Positions 7,766-17,679 of a stretch of DNA of 64,000 nt are shown one piece after another; positions within the stretch are counted from its first letter, which is position 1, and each line of letters starts with the position of its first letter. This stretch comes from Nocardia vulneris (GTDB lineage Bacteria > Actinomycetota > Actinomycetes > Mycobacteriales > Mycobacteriaceae): contig NZ_BDCI01000041.1 of assembly GCF_001613425.1 (NCBI RefSeq), forward strand, positions 62,001-126,000. The letters are read 5' to 3'. Under the pieces are notes generated by a model that did not search any database, was not told the DNA's origin, and worked only from the letters and a program-made list of their open reading frames with translations. The position numbers and the translations under genes were made by a program.

Positions 7766-9319
7766 ATGCAGCCGACACGATCGAGATATGACGTGGTGAT
7801 CGTCGGCGGTGGCCACAACGGGTTGGTGGCCGCCGCGTATCTGGCGCGCGCCGGGCGCTCGGTGTTGCTGCTGGAACGGCACTCGCACACCGGCGGCGCG
7901 GCCGTGTCGGCGCGCGTGTTCGCCGGGGTGGACGCCCGGTTGTCCCGGTACTCGTATCTGGTGAGTCTGCTGCCGCGACAGATCGTCGAGGAACTCGGTT
8001 TGTCGTTCGCGACGCGCCGTCGGCAGATCTCGTCCTATACGCCGGTCGGCGCGGGCGGATTGCTGGTGGACACCGGCTCCGCGGCGCGCACCCGGGACAG
8101 CTTCGTGCGCCTGACCGGGTCGGACCGGGATTTCGTTGCGTGGCAACAGTTCTACGGGATGACGGCCCGGCTGGCCGAGCGGGTCTTCCCGACCATGACC
8201 CGGCCGCTGCCGACTCGCACCGAGCTGCGGCAGCTCATCGGCGATGCCGCCGTGTGGGATTCGCTGTTCGAGCGTCCCCTCGGCGAACTCGTCGAATCGA
8301 GCTTCCACGACGACACCGTGCGCGGCGTCGTGTTCACCGACGCGTTGATCGGCACGTTCACCCACGCCCACGATCCGACCCTGCGCCAGAACCGCTGCTT
8401 CCTCTATCACGTGATCGGCGGCGGCACCGGCGACTGGGATGTGCCGATCGGCGGTATGGGCGCGCTGACCGACGCGCTGGTCACCGCGGCACACGAGTTC
8501 GGCGCGGAGATCGTCACCGACTGTGCGGTTACCGCCATCGCCACCGACGGGCACGACGCCGAGGTGAGCTTCGCCGGCGGTGCCGTCGCCGCGGGTTACG
8601 TACTGGTGAATGCCGCACCCCAGGACCTGGCCGGGCTGCTCGGCGCACCGGCCGACCCGAAACCCGAAGGCGCACAACTGAAGATCAACATGCTGCTGCG
8701 CCGCCTACCGAAGTTGCGGGACAGCACGGTCGACCCGCGCGAGGCGTTCGCGGGCACGTTCCATATCGCCGAATCGTACGCACAGCTCGACCAGGCCTAC
8801 GGCGAGGCGGCGATCGGCCGGATCCCGTCCGCGCCGCCCTCGGAGATCTACTGTCACACCTTGACGGACCCGTCGATCCTGTCGCCGGAGTTGGCGGCGC
8901 AGGGTATGCACACCCTGACGCTGTTCGGCCTGCACACCCCGGCAAAGCTTTTCGCGAAAGACCCGGCCCGGGTCAAGGCCGAACTGGTCGAAGCGACCTT
9001 GGCTCAGCTGGATTCGGTGCTGGCCGAACCGATCGCGGACTGTCTCGCGGTCGACGAGCGCGGCGAGCCCTGTCTGGAGGCGAAGACGCCGCTGGACCTG
9101 GAACGCGAGGTGGGGCTGCCGGGTGGGCATATCTTCCACCGTGACTTGGCTTTTCCCTACCGTGCGGACGATTCCCCGGTGGACCCCGCCACCCGCTGGG
9201 GTGTCGCCACCGCGCACGCCAACGTGTTGCTGTGCGGCGCGGGCGCGGTTCGTGGCGGCGGGGTCAGCGGCATTGCCGGTCACAATGCCGCGATGGCCGT
9301 CCTCGAACCGCGCCCGTGA
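7766..9319 (+). CDS. FAD-dependent oxidoreductase, phytoene-desaturase/PYROXD2-like
   Basis: A 517-residue flavoprotein with an N-terminal FAD-binding dinucleotide fold (VVIVGGGHNGLVAAAYLARAG, about 10-30) and a C-terminal closing segment rich in Gly (CGAGAVRGGGVSGIAGHNAA), as in the CrtI/PYROXD2 family of NAD(P)/FAD oxidoreductases. No carotenoid genes (crtB, crtE) are present, so carotenoid desaturation is not indicated. It follows the ferredoxin on the same strand after 60 bases and may belong to the same operon; the substrate is unknown. Confidence 0.82.
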   Translation: MQPTRSRYDVVIVGGGHNGLVAAAYLARAGRSVLLLERHSHTGGAAVSARVFAGVDARLSRYSYLVSLLPRQIVEELGLSFATRRRQISSYTPVGAGGLLVDTGSAARTRDSFVRLTGSDRDFVAWQQFYGMTARLAERVFPTMTRPLPTRTELRQLIGDAAVWDSLFERPLGELVESSFHDDTVRGVVFTDALIGTFTHAHDPTLRQNRCFLYHVIGGGTGDWDVPIGGMGALTDALVTAAHEFGAEIVTDCAVTAIATDGHDAEVSFAGGAVAAGYVLVNAAPQDLAGLLGAPADPKPEGAQLKINMLLRRLPKLRDSTVDPREAFAGTFHIAESYAQLDQAYGEAAIGRIPSAPPSEIYCHTLTDPSILSPELAAQGMHTLTLFGLHTPAKLFAKDPARVKAELVEATLAQLDSVLAEPIADCLAVDERGEPCLEAKTPLDLEREVGLPGGHIFHRDLAFPYRADDSPVDPATRWGVATAHANVLLCGAGAVRGGGVSGIAGHNAAMAVLEPRP

Positions 9320-9325
9320 GCAGCG

Positions 9326-10309
9326 TCAAACCTTCGGTGAAAGGGCGACTTTCGCGCGTCGGCCGGGGCTTTCCGTGGCGATCGCCGCTTCGGCCGCCGA
9401 GTCCAACCCGAAGGTGGCTTCGACTTCCAGGCGCAGCACCCCTTCGGCGGCCGCGGTCAGCAGCTCGCCGATCAAACGCCGCCGGTCTTCGGCCGGTGTT
9501 TCCTCGATCCGCTTCGAACCCCAGAAGCCCTTCACCACGGCCTGTTTGAAGATGAGCGTGCCCGGGTTCAAGCTCAACGGCTGCCCGGACAGCGCCCCGA
9601 ACGAGATCAGCCAGCCCTTGGGGCCGAGCAAGGCCAGCAGGTCGTCGGCCGCACGGCCGCCCACCTGATCGACCGCCCGCACGATCGGTGCGCCGCCGGT
9701 CGCGGCCGCGACCGCGTCGCGCCAGCCGTCGGCCTCGGTGTCGAACACCGGCTCGAAGCCGTCGGCGTGCAGTGCTGCCACCGACTTGGGCCCGCGCACC
9801 AGGTTGAGCACCCGGATACCACGTTGCCCCGCAAGCACATTGACGAGCCTGCCGACCGCACCGTTGGCCGCGTTGACGGCGATCCAGTCGCCCTCGGCCA
9901 GCTCGAGGTCTTCGAGCAGCATCAACGCGCTGAGCGGCATGGCGAGCAATTGCGCGGCGGTCTCGTCGGACACCTGGTCCGGCACCGGCACCGCCTGGGC
10001 CGCCTTCGCGAGGAAGAAATCGGCCCAGACGTTCTGTGCGCCGGACACGGTGACCCGTTGGCCGACAGTCAAACCGGTGACGCCGGGGCCGAGCGCGTCG
10101 ACGATACCGACGCCTTCGGTGCCGGGGATCGCGGGCAGCGGCGGCCGGTAGCCGTACACGCCGCGCACGATGGCCAGGTCGTGATTGTGGATGGGGGACA
10201 GGATCAACGCGACCCTGATCTCGCCCGCGCCTGGCTCGGGTACCGGCCGTTCCGCTGTGGTCAGTACGTCTTGGGGATCTCCGAAGCGCTCGATGACTAC
10301 AGCACGCAT
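9326..10309 (-). CDS. MDR-superfamily zinc-binding-dehydrogenase-like oxidoreductase (quinone/enoyl reductase type)
   Basis: A 327-residue medium-chain dehydrogenase/reductase with a GroES-like N-terminal domain (PGTEGVG) and a nucleotide-binding Rossmann domain (NAANGAVGRLVNVLA). The catalytic zinc ligands of alcohol dehydrogenases are absent, pointing to a quinone reductase or MECR-like NADPH reductase. The ATG has GGAGG six bases upstream. It starts 13 bases after the ohr stop, so it is the third gene of an ohrR-ohr-reductase operon and may be induced by organic peroxides. Confidence 0.85.
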   Translation of the reverse strand: MRAVVIERFGDPQDVLTTAERPVPEPGAGEIRVALILSPIHNHDLAIVRGVYGYRPPLPAIPGTEGVGIVDALGPGVTGLTVGQRVTVSGAQNVWADFFLAKAAQAVPVPDQVSDETAAQLLAMPLSALMLLEDLELAEGDWIAVNAANGAVGRLVNVLAGQRGIRVLNLVRGPKSVAALHADGFEPVFDTEADGWRDAVAAATGGAPIVRAVDQVGGRAADDLLALLGPKGWLISFGALSGQPLSLNPGTLIFKQAVVKGFWGSKRIEETPAEDRRRLIGELLTAAAEGVLRLEVEATFGLDSAAEAAIATESPGRRAKVALSPKV

Positions 10310-10322
10310 GTCGGCCCTCCGC

Positions 10323-10745
10323 TCAGTCTTCGGCGACGACTACGTCGACGTCGATGTTGCCGCGGGTGGCGTTGGAGTAGGGGCACACCTGGTGAGCCTT
10401 GTCGGCGAGCGCCTGCGCTTCGTCACGGGACAGGTGCGGCAGCGAGACCTCGAGGGTGACGGTCAACCCGAACCCGCCCGCGTCGTTGGGGCCGATGCCG
10501 ACCTTCGCGCCGACGGCCGAGTCGTCGATATTCGCCTTGGCCTGCTTGCCGACCAGGCGCAGGGCGCCGTGGAAGCAGGCCGCGTAGCCCGCCGCGAACA
10601 GCTGTTCGGGGTTGGTGCCCTCGCCGCTGCCGCCCATCTCCTTGGGCGCGGCGAGGGCGACGTCCACCTTGCCGTCGGTGGTCCTGGCGTGCCCGTTGCG
10701 CCCGTCGCCGGTCGCCAAAGCCTCTGCGGTGTACAGGATCTGCAT
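10323..10745 (-). CDS. ohr: Organic hydroperoxide reductase Ohr (OsmC family)
   Basis: A 140-residue OsmC/Ohr protein that reduces organic and fatty-acid hydroperoxides through a thiol mechanism. Both catalytic cysteines are present: Cys57 (AACFHGAL) and Cys121 (QVCPYSNATRGN). The second context, VCPYS.AT.GN, is typical of Ohr rather than OsmC. It lies one base after the ohrR stop codon, so the pair is translated from one message and should respond to peroxide oxidation of OhrR. Confidence 0.95.
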   Translation of the reverse strand: MQILYTAEALATGDGRNGHARTTDGKVDVALAAPKEMGGSGEGTNPEQLFAAGYAACFHGALRLVGKQAKANIDDSAVGAKVGIGPNDAGGFGLTVTLEVSLPHLSRDEAQALADKAHQVCPYSNATRGNIDVDVVVAED

Positions 10746-10746
10746 G

Positions 10747-11193
10747 TCATTCTCCTTGTTCGAGGGTCGATGTCAGTGCTTCGGTCAGTCGCCGCAGGCC
10801 GGCCCGCAGCATCAGGTATTCGTCCATGGACAGCCCACTGGCGGCCGACATCTGCGCGGGGATGCCGCAGGCCTCGGCGCGCAGCGCCCGCCCGTGTTCG
10901 GTGAGGTGGATATCGACGCGACGTTCGTCCGCGGCCGAACGCCTGCGCTCGATGTGTCCCGCGGCCGCCAGTCGCTTCAACAGCGGTGAGAGTGTTCCGG
11001 AATCCAGTGCCAGCACCTGGCAGAGCTCGCCGACGCTGCGTCCGTCGCGCTCCCAGAGCGCCAGCAGCACGAGGTATTGCGGGTAGGTGACCCCGAGCTT
11101 TTCGAGCTTTGTTCGGTAGACCGCCGTCATCGCCCTCGACGCCGCGTAGAGCGAGAAGCACAGCTGCTCGTCGAGGTGTAGCGGATCGGCCAT
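10747..11193 (-). CDS. ohrR: OhrR, MarR-family organic-peroxide-sensing repressor
   Basis: A 148-residue MarR protein starting MADPLHLDEQLCFSLY. Cys12 sits at the position of the reactive sensor cysteine of OhrR proteins (Cys15 in Bacillus subtilis). The winged helix follows (VGELCQVLALDSGTLSPLLKRL). I prefer the ATG at 11193; an in-frame ATG 33 bases upstream would put the N-terminus inside the palindromic operator. The gene leads an operon with ohr and an MDR reductase. Confidence 0.92.
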   Translation of the reverse strand: MADPLHLDEQLCFSLYAASRAMTAVYRTKLEKLGVTYPQYLVLLALWERDGRSVGELCQVLALDSGTLSPLLKRLAAAGHIERRRSAADERRVDIHLTEHGRALRAEACGIPAQMSAASGLSMDEYLMLRAGLRRLTEALTSTLEQGE

Positions 11194-11208
11194 GCCAACA
11201 ACGTAGCC

Positions 11209-11223
11209 CACAACTAAGTTGTG
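11209..11223. promoter_or_regulatory. OhrR operator
   Basis: A perfect 15-bp palindrome, CACAACTAAGTTGTG, 16-30 bases upstream of the ohrR start. MarR/OhrR operators are AT-rich palindromes of this size located at the ohrR promoter, so autorepression is the natural reading. Confidence 0.72.
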
Positions 11224-11453
11224 CACAACCTATCTGGTGGAGTGTTCCGGGCCACAGCCGTGGCCCCGGGTCGGGCGGCGGTAGAGTGTCGGGCCGATGG
11301 CACCGGTGCACAAACGATTCCCGTTCGTTCGGCGACGCGGGCGACTCGTGTCCATTCTGACTCTTCGATGTTTATCTCCGAATCTGCCGACACGCGTTCG
11401 TGGGCGCTTGTACAGTCAGCCGCACGTCGCCTTACCCCGCTAGGAGCCGCATC

Positions 11454-12248
11454 ATGGTCCGCGAAAACGATCGGCTGATCCGCACCGATGTACCGCATTC
11501 CGCACGGATCTGGAATTATTGGCTCGGGGGACAGGACTTTTACGAAGTCGACCGCATTGCCGGCGAGTCCGGCGAATCGGTATTCCCGGATATCGGCACG
11601 ATGGCCCGGCAATCGCGCCGATTCCTGATCCGCATGGTGCGTCATCTCGCCGCCGAGGCGGGCATCCGGCAGTTCCTCGACGTCGGCACCGGACTGCCGA
11701 CGATGCAGAACACGCACGAGGTCGCGCAGAGTGTCGCGCCCGAATCCAAGATCGTCTACGTGGACAACGATCCGCTCGTGCTGGCGCACGCGCGGGCCTT
11801 GCTGATCAACACCACCGACGAAGGTGTCACCGCACTCGTGGAATCCGATTTCCACAATCCTGAACAGATTGTGCAAGAAGCACGCAATATTCTGAACTTC
11901 AACAAGCCAATTGCCGTCATGTTCATGGGCGTACTCGGTCACGCACGCACTTGGGACGACGTTATCCGCATCACCGGTGCGCTACAGGACGCCATTCCAT
12001 CCGGTAGTTATTTCGCTATGTACGAGGGCACCACGGAGGATCAGCGACTGGTCCGCCTATCGGACTACTACGCGAAAACCGGCGCGGTTCCGTACTATGT
12101 CCGCAGCGTCGACCAGATCCGTGAGGTCTTCCGCGATCTCGAACTGGTGGAGCCCGGCGTGGTGCCGGTGAACCAGTGGCATCCCGACGCGGCCGAGCCG
12201 ATCGAAAAGCCCTCGGCCGCCTGGGGCGGCGTCGGGCGCAAGCGCTGA
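11454..12248 (+). CDS. SAM-dependent methyltransferase, DUF574 family
   Basis: A 264-residue protein matching the DUF574 (PF04672) class that is abundant in Streptomyces, Nocardia and Mycobacterium. It opens with the family hallmark SARIWNYWLGGQDFYEVDR; the SAM-binding glycine motif is FLDVGTGLPTMQNTHE, and YVDNDPLVLAHAR forms motif II. The ATG at 11454 has TAGGAG with a seven-base spacer. Substrates of this family are largely unknown. It stands alone between ohrR and the hut regulator and converges on the latter. Confidence 0.9.
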   Translation: MVRENDRLIRTDVPHSARIWNYWLGGQDFYEVDRIAGESGESVFPDIGTMARQSRRFLIRMVRHLAAEAGIRQFLDVGTGLPTMQNTHEVAQSVAPESKIVYVDNDPLVLAHARALLINTTDEGVTALVESDFHNPEQIVQEARNILNFNKPIAVMFMGVLGHARTWDDVIRITGALQDAIPSGSYFAMYEGTTEDQRLVRLSDYYAKTGAVPYYVRSVDQIREVFRDLELVEPGVVPVNQWHPDAAEPIEKPSAAWGGVGRKR

Positions 12249-12252
12249 GCGG

Positions 12253-13029
12253 TCACCGGCCGCCGATGCGCTGGGTCAGCTGATCCGCGGTGGCGCGCAC
12301 CCGGGCCGCCAACGGCGCCCAGTCCGCCGGGCACGGCGACACCTCGCAGTGGTGCCGCAGCGTGACGCTGATCGCCGCGATCGGGCTGTGGTTGTGATCG
12401 AAGACCGGATAGGCCACCGACGCGAAACCGGGAGTGACGTGCCCGTCCTCGCAGGCCCAGCCGCGCCGGCGCTCGGTCGCCAGCACGGTGCGCAACGCCT
12501 GCAACGAGTTCGGTCCCCGTTCGGTGCGGCGCACGAACGCCGCGGCCGACGGGAACAGCGCGCGGATCTGCGCCGGCGGCAGATGGGCCAGGATGGCCCG
12601 GCCGCACGCGGTGAGATGGGCCGGTAGCCGGACGCCGACGCCTGTGACCAGGGTTTCCGGCCGAACCGGGCGCTCCTTGATGAGATAGAGCAGCTCGTTG
12701 CCGTGCAGCACGCCGAGGTGCGCGTTGTGCCCCACCAGTTCGACCAGCTCGCGCAGCAGTGGCCCGGCCAGCCGCTCCAGCGGATCGTGGCGCAGGTAGG
12801 CCGAGCCGAGTTCGAACGCGGCGATGCCCAATCCGTAGCGCCGCTCGCTCGGCAGCCGCGTCACGAAACGGGCCGCCTCCAACTCGCCGAGCAGGTGATA
12901 GGTGGTGGATCTGGGCAGGTCGAGCTCGCGCGCGATCGTCGAGGCCGAGATGGGTCCGGCTCGTCCGGCCAGCAGTCGCAACACCGCCAACCCGCGACGC
13001 AACGCCGGGACGTCACTGCTGGTTCCCAT
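12253..13029 (-). CDS. IclR family regulator, probable regulator of the hut operon
   Basis: A 258-residue IclR protein with an N-terminal winged helix (ISASTIARELDLPRSTTYHLLGEL, about 27-50) and a C-terminal GAF-like effector domain (about 80-250; LTACGRAIL, YPVFDHNHSPIAAIS). It is divergent from hutH with only 87 bases between the two starts, so control of histidine catabolism is the likely role. The inducer, perhaps urocanate or histidine, is inferred from context only. Confidence 0.87.
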   Translation of the reverse strand: MGTSSDVPALRRGLAVLRLLAGRAGPISASTIARELDLPRSTTYHLLGELEAARFVTRLPSERRYGLGIAAFELGSAYLRHDPLERLAGPLLRELVELVGHNAHLGVLHGNELLYLIKERPVRPETLVTGVGVRLPAHLTACGRAILAHLPPAQIRALFPSAAAFVRRTERGPNSLQALRTVLATERRRGWACEDGHVTPGFASVAYPVFDHNHSPIAAISVTLRHHCEVSPCPADWAPLAARVRATADQLTQRIGGR

Positions 13030-13043
13030 GCCATCTCCTCGGC

Positions 13044-13063
13044 GTGTCTTGGATATCAGACAC
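13044..13063. promoter_or_regulatory. Candidate operator in the IclR-hutH divergent promoter
   Basis: Inverted repeat GTGTCT (13044-13049) / AGACAC (13058-13063) around TGGATATC, in the short gap between the regulator and hutH. Size and location fit an IclR-family site. Confidence 0.5.
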
Positions 13064-13116
13064 TATCGCACCGGCCCACGTTCTCCGCCGCCCGTCGCGA
13101 CGGTGGAATAGTGGCC

Positions 13117-14664
13117 ATGCCCGACACCGCACAGCTACCCACCGTGGCCCTCGACGCACCCCTCACCGGGGAGCAGGTCGTCGCCGTCGCCCGGCACGGC
13201 GCCAAGGTCCACCTCAGCCAGGCCACCGAGGATCGGCTGGCCGCGGCGCGGGCCCACGTCGACGCGCTGGCCGCGGCCGCGGTGCCGACCTACGGTGTCT
13301 CCACCGGGTTCGGTGCGCTGGCGACCCGCCACATCCCGGCCGAGAGCCGGGTCGCGTTGCAGCGCTCGCTGATCCGCTCGCACGCCGCGGGCGCCGGTCG
13401 CCCGGTGGAGCGTGAGGTGGTCCGCGCGCTGATGGTACTGCGGCTGCGCACCCTGGCCACCGGCCACACCGGCGTGCGGCCCGAGACGGCCGCCACGCTC
13501 GCCGCGTTGATCAACGCCGACATCACCCCGGTCGTGCACGAGTACGGCTCCCTCGGTTGCTCCGGCGACCTCGCCCCGCTGGCCGCCGTCGCGCTGGCGC
13601 TCATGGGCGAGGGCGAGGTCACCGACGCCGCGGGCACCGTGATGGACGCCGGAAAAGCGCTGCGTCTCAACGGCATCCAGCCGGTGGTCCTCGCCGAGAA
13701 GGAGGGCCTGGCGCTGACCAACGGCACCGACGGCATGCTCGGCATGCTGGTGCTCGCGGTGGCCGACCTGACCATGCTGCTCGACGTCGCCGACATCACC
13801 GCGGCGATGAGCGTGGAGGCGTTGCTCGGCACCGACCGGGTCTTCGCCGCCGACCTGCAAGCCTTGCGCCCGCATCCGGGACAGGGCCGCTCCGCCGCCC
13901 GGATCGCGGCCGCGCTGGCCGGCTCGGACATCGTGGCCAGTCACCGTGGGCCGGACTGCAATCGGGTGCAGGACGCCTACTCGCTGCGCTGCGCGCCGCA
14001 GGTGCACGGCGCGGCCCGGGACACCGTGACGCACGCCGAACTGGTTGCGAGCCGGGAACTGGCCGCGGCCGTCGACAATCCGGTGGTGCTGGCCGACGGA
14101 CGCCTGGAATCCAACGGCAACTTCCACGGCGCCCCGGTCGCCTACGTGCTCGACTTCCTGGCGATCCCGGTGGCCGACGTGGCGAGCATGGCCGAACGCC
14201 GCACCGACCGGATGCTGGATGTCGCACGCTCCCATGGCCTTCCGGCGTTCCTGGCGGCCGACCCCGGCGTCGACTCCGGCCATATGATCGCCCAGTACAC
14301 CCAGGCCGCGGTGGTCAGCGAACTGAAGCGGCTGGCCGTGCCCGCCTCGGTGGATTCGATCCCCAGCAGCGCGATGCAAGAAGACCACGTTTCGATGGGC
14401 TGGTCCGCCGCCCGCAAACTGCGCACCGCCGTCGACGGCCTGGCCACCGTCCTGGCCGTCGAATATCTCACGGCCGCAAGGGCACTCGACCTGCGCGCCC
14501 CGCTGCGCCCGGGTCCGGCGACCGCCGCCGCGGTGGCGTTGTTGCGCGCCGAGGTCGACGGCCCCGGCCCGGACCGGCACTTGGCGCCCGAGATCGCCGC
14601 CGCCGAGCGCCTGGTGCGCTCGGGTGCGCTCGCCCGTGCGGTCGAATCGCAGCTGAGCGCATGA
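13117..14664 (+). CDS. hutH: Histidine ammonia-lyase HutH
   Basis: A 515-residue enzyme that deaminates L-histidine to urocanate, the first step of histidine catabolism. The electrophilic MIO cofactor is formed from an internal tripeptide; here it is Cys148-Ser149-Gly150 in GSLGCSGDLAPLA, with Cys replacing the more common Ala, which the family signature allows. Other conserved parts include YGVSTGFG near the N-terminus and SRELAAAVDNP. The ATG at 13117 has GGTGGA upstream; longer in-frame readings run through the regulator gene. First gene of a five-gene hut operon. Confidence 0.96.
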   Translation: MPDTAQLPTVALDAPLTGEQVVAVARHGAKVHLSQATEDRLAAARAHVDALAAAAVPTYGVSTGFGALATRHIPAESRVALQRSLIRSHAAGAGRPVEREVVRALMVLRLRTLATGHTGVRPETAATLAALINADITPVVHEYGSLGCSGDLAPLAAVALALMGEGEVTDAAGTVMDAGKALRLNGIQPVVLAEKEGLALTNGTDGMLGMLVLAVADLTMLLDVADITAAMSVEALLGTDRVFAADLQALRPHPGQGRSAARIAAALAGSDIVASHRGPDCNRVQDAYSLRCAPQVHGAARDTVTHAELVASRELAAAVDNPVVLADGRLESNGNFHGAPVAYVLDFLAIPVADVASMAERRTDRMLDVARSHGLPAFLAADPGVDSGHMIAQYTQAAVVSELKRLAVPASVDSIPSSAMQEDHVSMGWSAARKLRTAVDGLATVLAVEYLTAARALDLRAPLRPGPATAAAVALLRAEVDGPGPDRHLAPEIAAAERLVRSGALARAVESQLSA

Positions 14665-14737
14665 ACGGGCGGGCCGTCGACCCGGCTGCGACAGCCACTT
14701 CTCTTTTACTGAACGAGCACAGGCAGGGGCAGATTTC

Positions 14738-16390
<1,653 letters not shown>

Positions 16391-16427
16391 ACCACCGGCC
16401 GGGACCGAGCACGACAGGAGCGACGCC

Positions 16428-17627
16428 GTGGGCGTGAACGAGCTGATGGCCGAAATCGCCGGTGTCGGAAGGGATGCGCGGCGCGGCGGCTATTCGCGCC
16501 ATGTGTACGACTACGCCGATTTCGAACTGCGCGACTGGTATATCGACCAGGCGCTGCACATCGGACTGGACGTGAACACCGACCGCAACGGGAACATCTG
16601 GGCTTGGTGGGGAAGTCCGGAGGCCGGCGCGGTGGTCACCGGCAGCCATCTCGATTCGGTCCCCGGCGGCGGCGCCTTCGACGGCCCGCTCGGCGTCGCC
16701 AGTGCCCTCGCGGCGGTGGAGATGCTGCAGGACAAGGGTTTCACGCCCGCGCGGCCGCTCGCCGTGCTGGTCTTCGCCGAGGAAGAAGGCGGGCGATTCG
16801 GCGTACCCTGCCTCGGTTCCCGGCTGCTCACCGGCGCCCTCGACCCCGATCGCGCCCGCAATCTCCGTGACGCGGAAGGCATCACCCTGGCCGAGGCGGC
16901 GGTGAAGGCCGGGCACGATCCGAAACGGTTCGGGCCCGACCCCGAGTTGCTGTCGAAGATCGGGTGTTTCGTGGAGTTGCACGTCGAGCAGGGCCGCGGC
17001 CTGATCGAGCTGGACAGCCCGATCGCCACCGGCAGCACCATCATCGCGCACGGCCGCTACCGATTCTCCTTCTCGGGGCAGGGCAATCACGCGGGTGCGA
17101 CCAGGCTCGGCGACCGGCACGACCCGATGCTGCCCGCCGCCGCCGTGGTGGCCGCCGCCCGCCGCGCCGCGGCCGCGATGACCGACGCCCGCGCCACCGT
17201 GGGCAGGCTGGTGCCCACGCCGGGCGGCACGAACGTGATCGCCTCCACGGTGGATCTGTGGCTGGACGCGCGCGCGGCAGGCGACGGCCGCACCGCGGCA
17301 CTGGTCGAGGACATCACCGAGGCGGCGTTCGCGGCCGCCGCGGCGGAGGGCTGCGAGCTGACCGTCACCGAGGAGTCCTATTCGGACGACGTGGTTTTCG
17401 ACGAGCCGCTGCGGCAGCGGATGGACAAGGTGCTCGGCGGCGTCCCCGCGCTGCCGACCGGCGCCGGACACGATGCGGGCATTCTCGCGGCCCACGTCCC
17501 CTCGGGCATGCTGTACGTCCGCAATCCCACCGGTATCAGCCACGCCCCCGAGGAACATGCCGAGGCCGCCGATGTGGCCAGTGGCGCAGCCGGTTTGGCG
17601 CGGGTGCTGGAGGAGCTGGCCGGATGA
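16428..17627 (+). CDS. M20-family amidohydrolase (allantoate amidohydrolase-like) in the hut operon
   Basis: A 399-residue metallo-amidohydrolase of the AllC/N-carbamoyl amino acid hydrolase group. The binuclear metal site is visible in GSHLDSVPGGGAFDGPLG (His, Asp), FAEEEGGRFG (Glu pair), ELHVEQG (His) and the late SHAPEEH. GTG start at 16428 after CAGGAG. It sits between hutU and hutF. The operon lacks a conventional HutG, and HutF yields N-formylglutamate, so this enzyme most likely removes the formyl group. That assignment is by context; allantoate or a carbamoyl amino acid is the alternative substrate. Confidence 0.85.
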   Translation: MGVNELMAEIAGVGRDARRGGYSRHVYDYADFELRDWYIDQALHIGLDVNTDRNGNIWAWWGSPEAGAVVTGSHLDSVPGGGAFDGPLGVASALAAVEMLQDKGFTPARPLAVLVFAEEEGGRFGVPCLGSRLLTGALDPDRARNLRDAEGITLAEAAVKAGHDPKRFGPDPELLSKIGCFVELHVEQGRGLIELDSPIATGSTIIAHGRYRFSFSGQGNHAGATRLGDRHDPMLPAAAVVAAARRAAAAMTDARATVGRLVPTPGGTNVIASTVDLWLDARAAGDGRTAALVEDITEAAFAAAAAEGCELTVTEESYSDDVVFDEPLRQRMDKVLGGVPALPTGAGHDAGILAAHVPSGMLYVRNPTGISHAPEEHAEAADVASGAAGLARVLEELAG

Positions 17628-17679
17628 GCCGCGACCACCTCGGCAGCATTACGCAGACCGCCGCCCCGGAGGTACGGCC

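Noticed and set aside
7766..9319. A carotenoid biosynthesis locus around the phytoene-desaturase-like gene
   Set aside because: No phytoene synthase, GGPP synthase or cyclase is nearby, and the protein fits the broader PYROXD2-like group.
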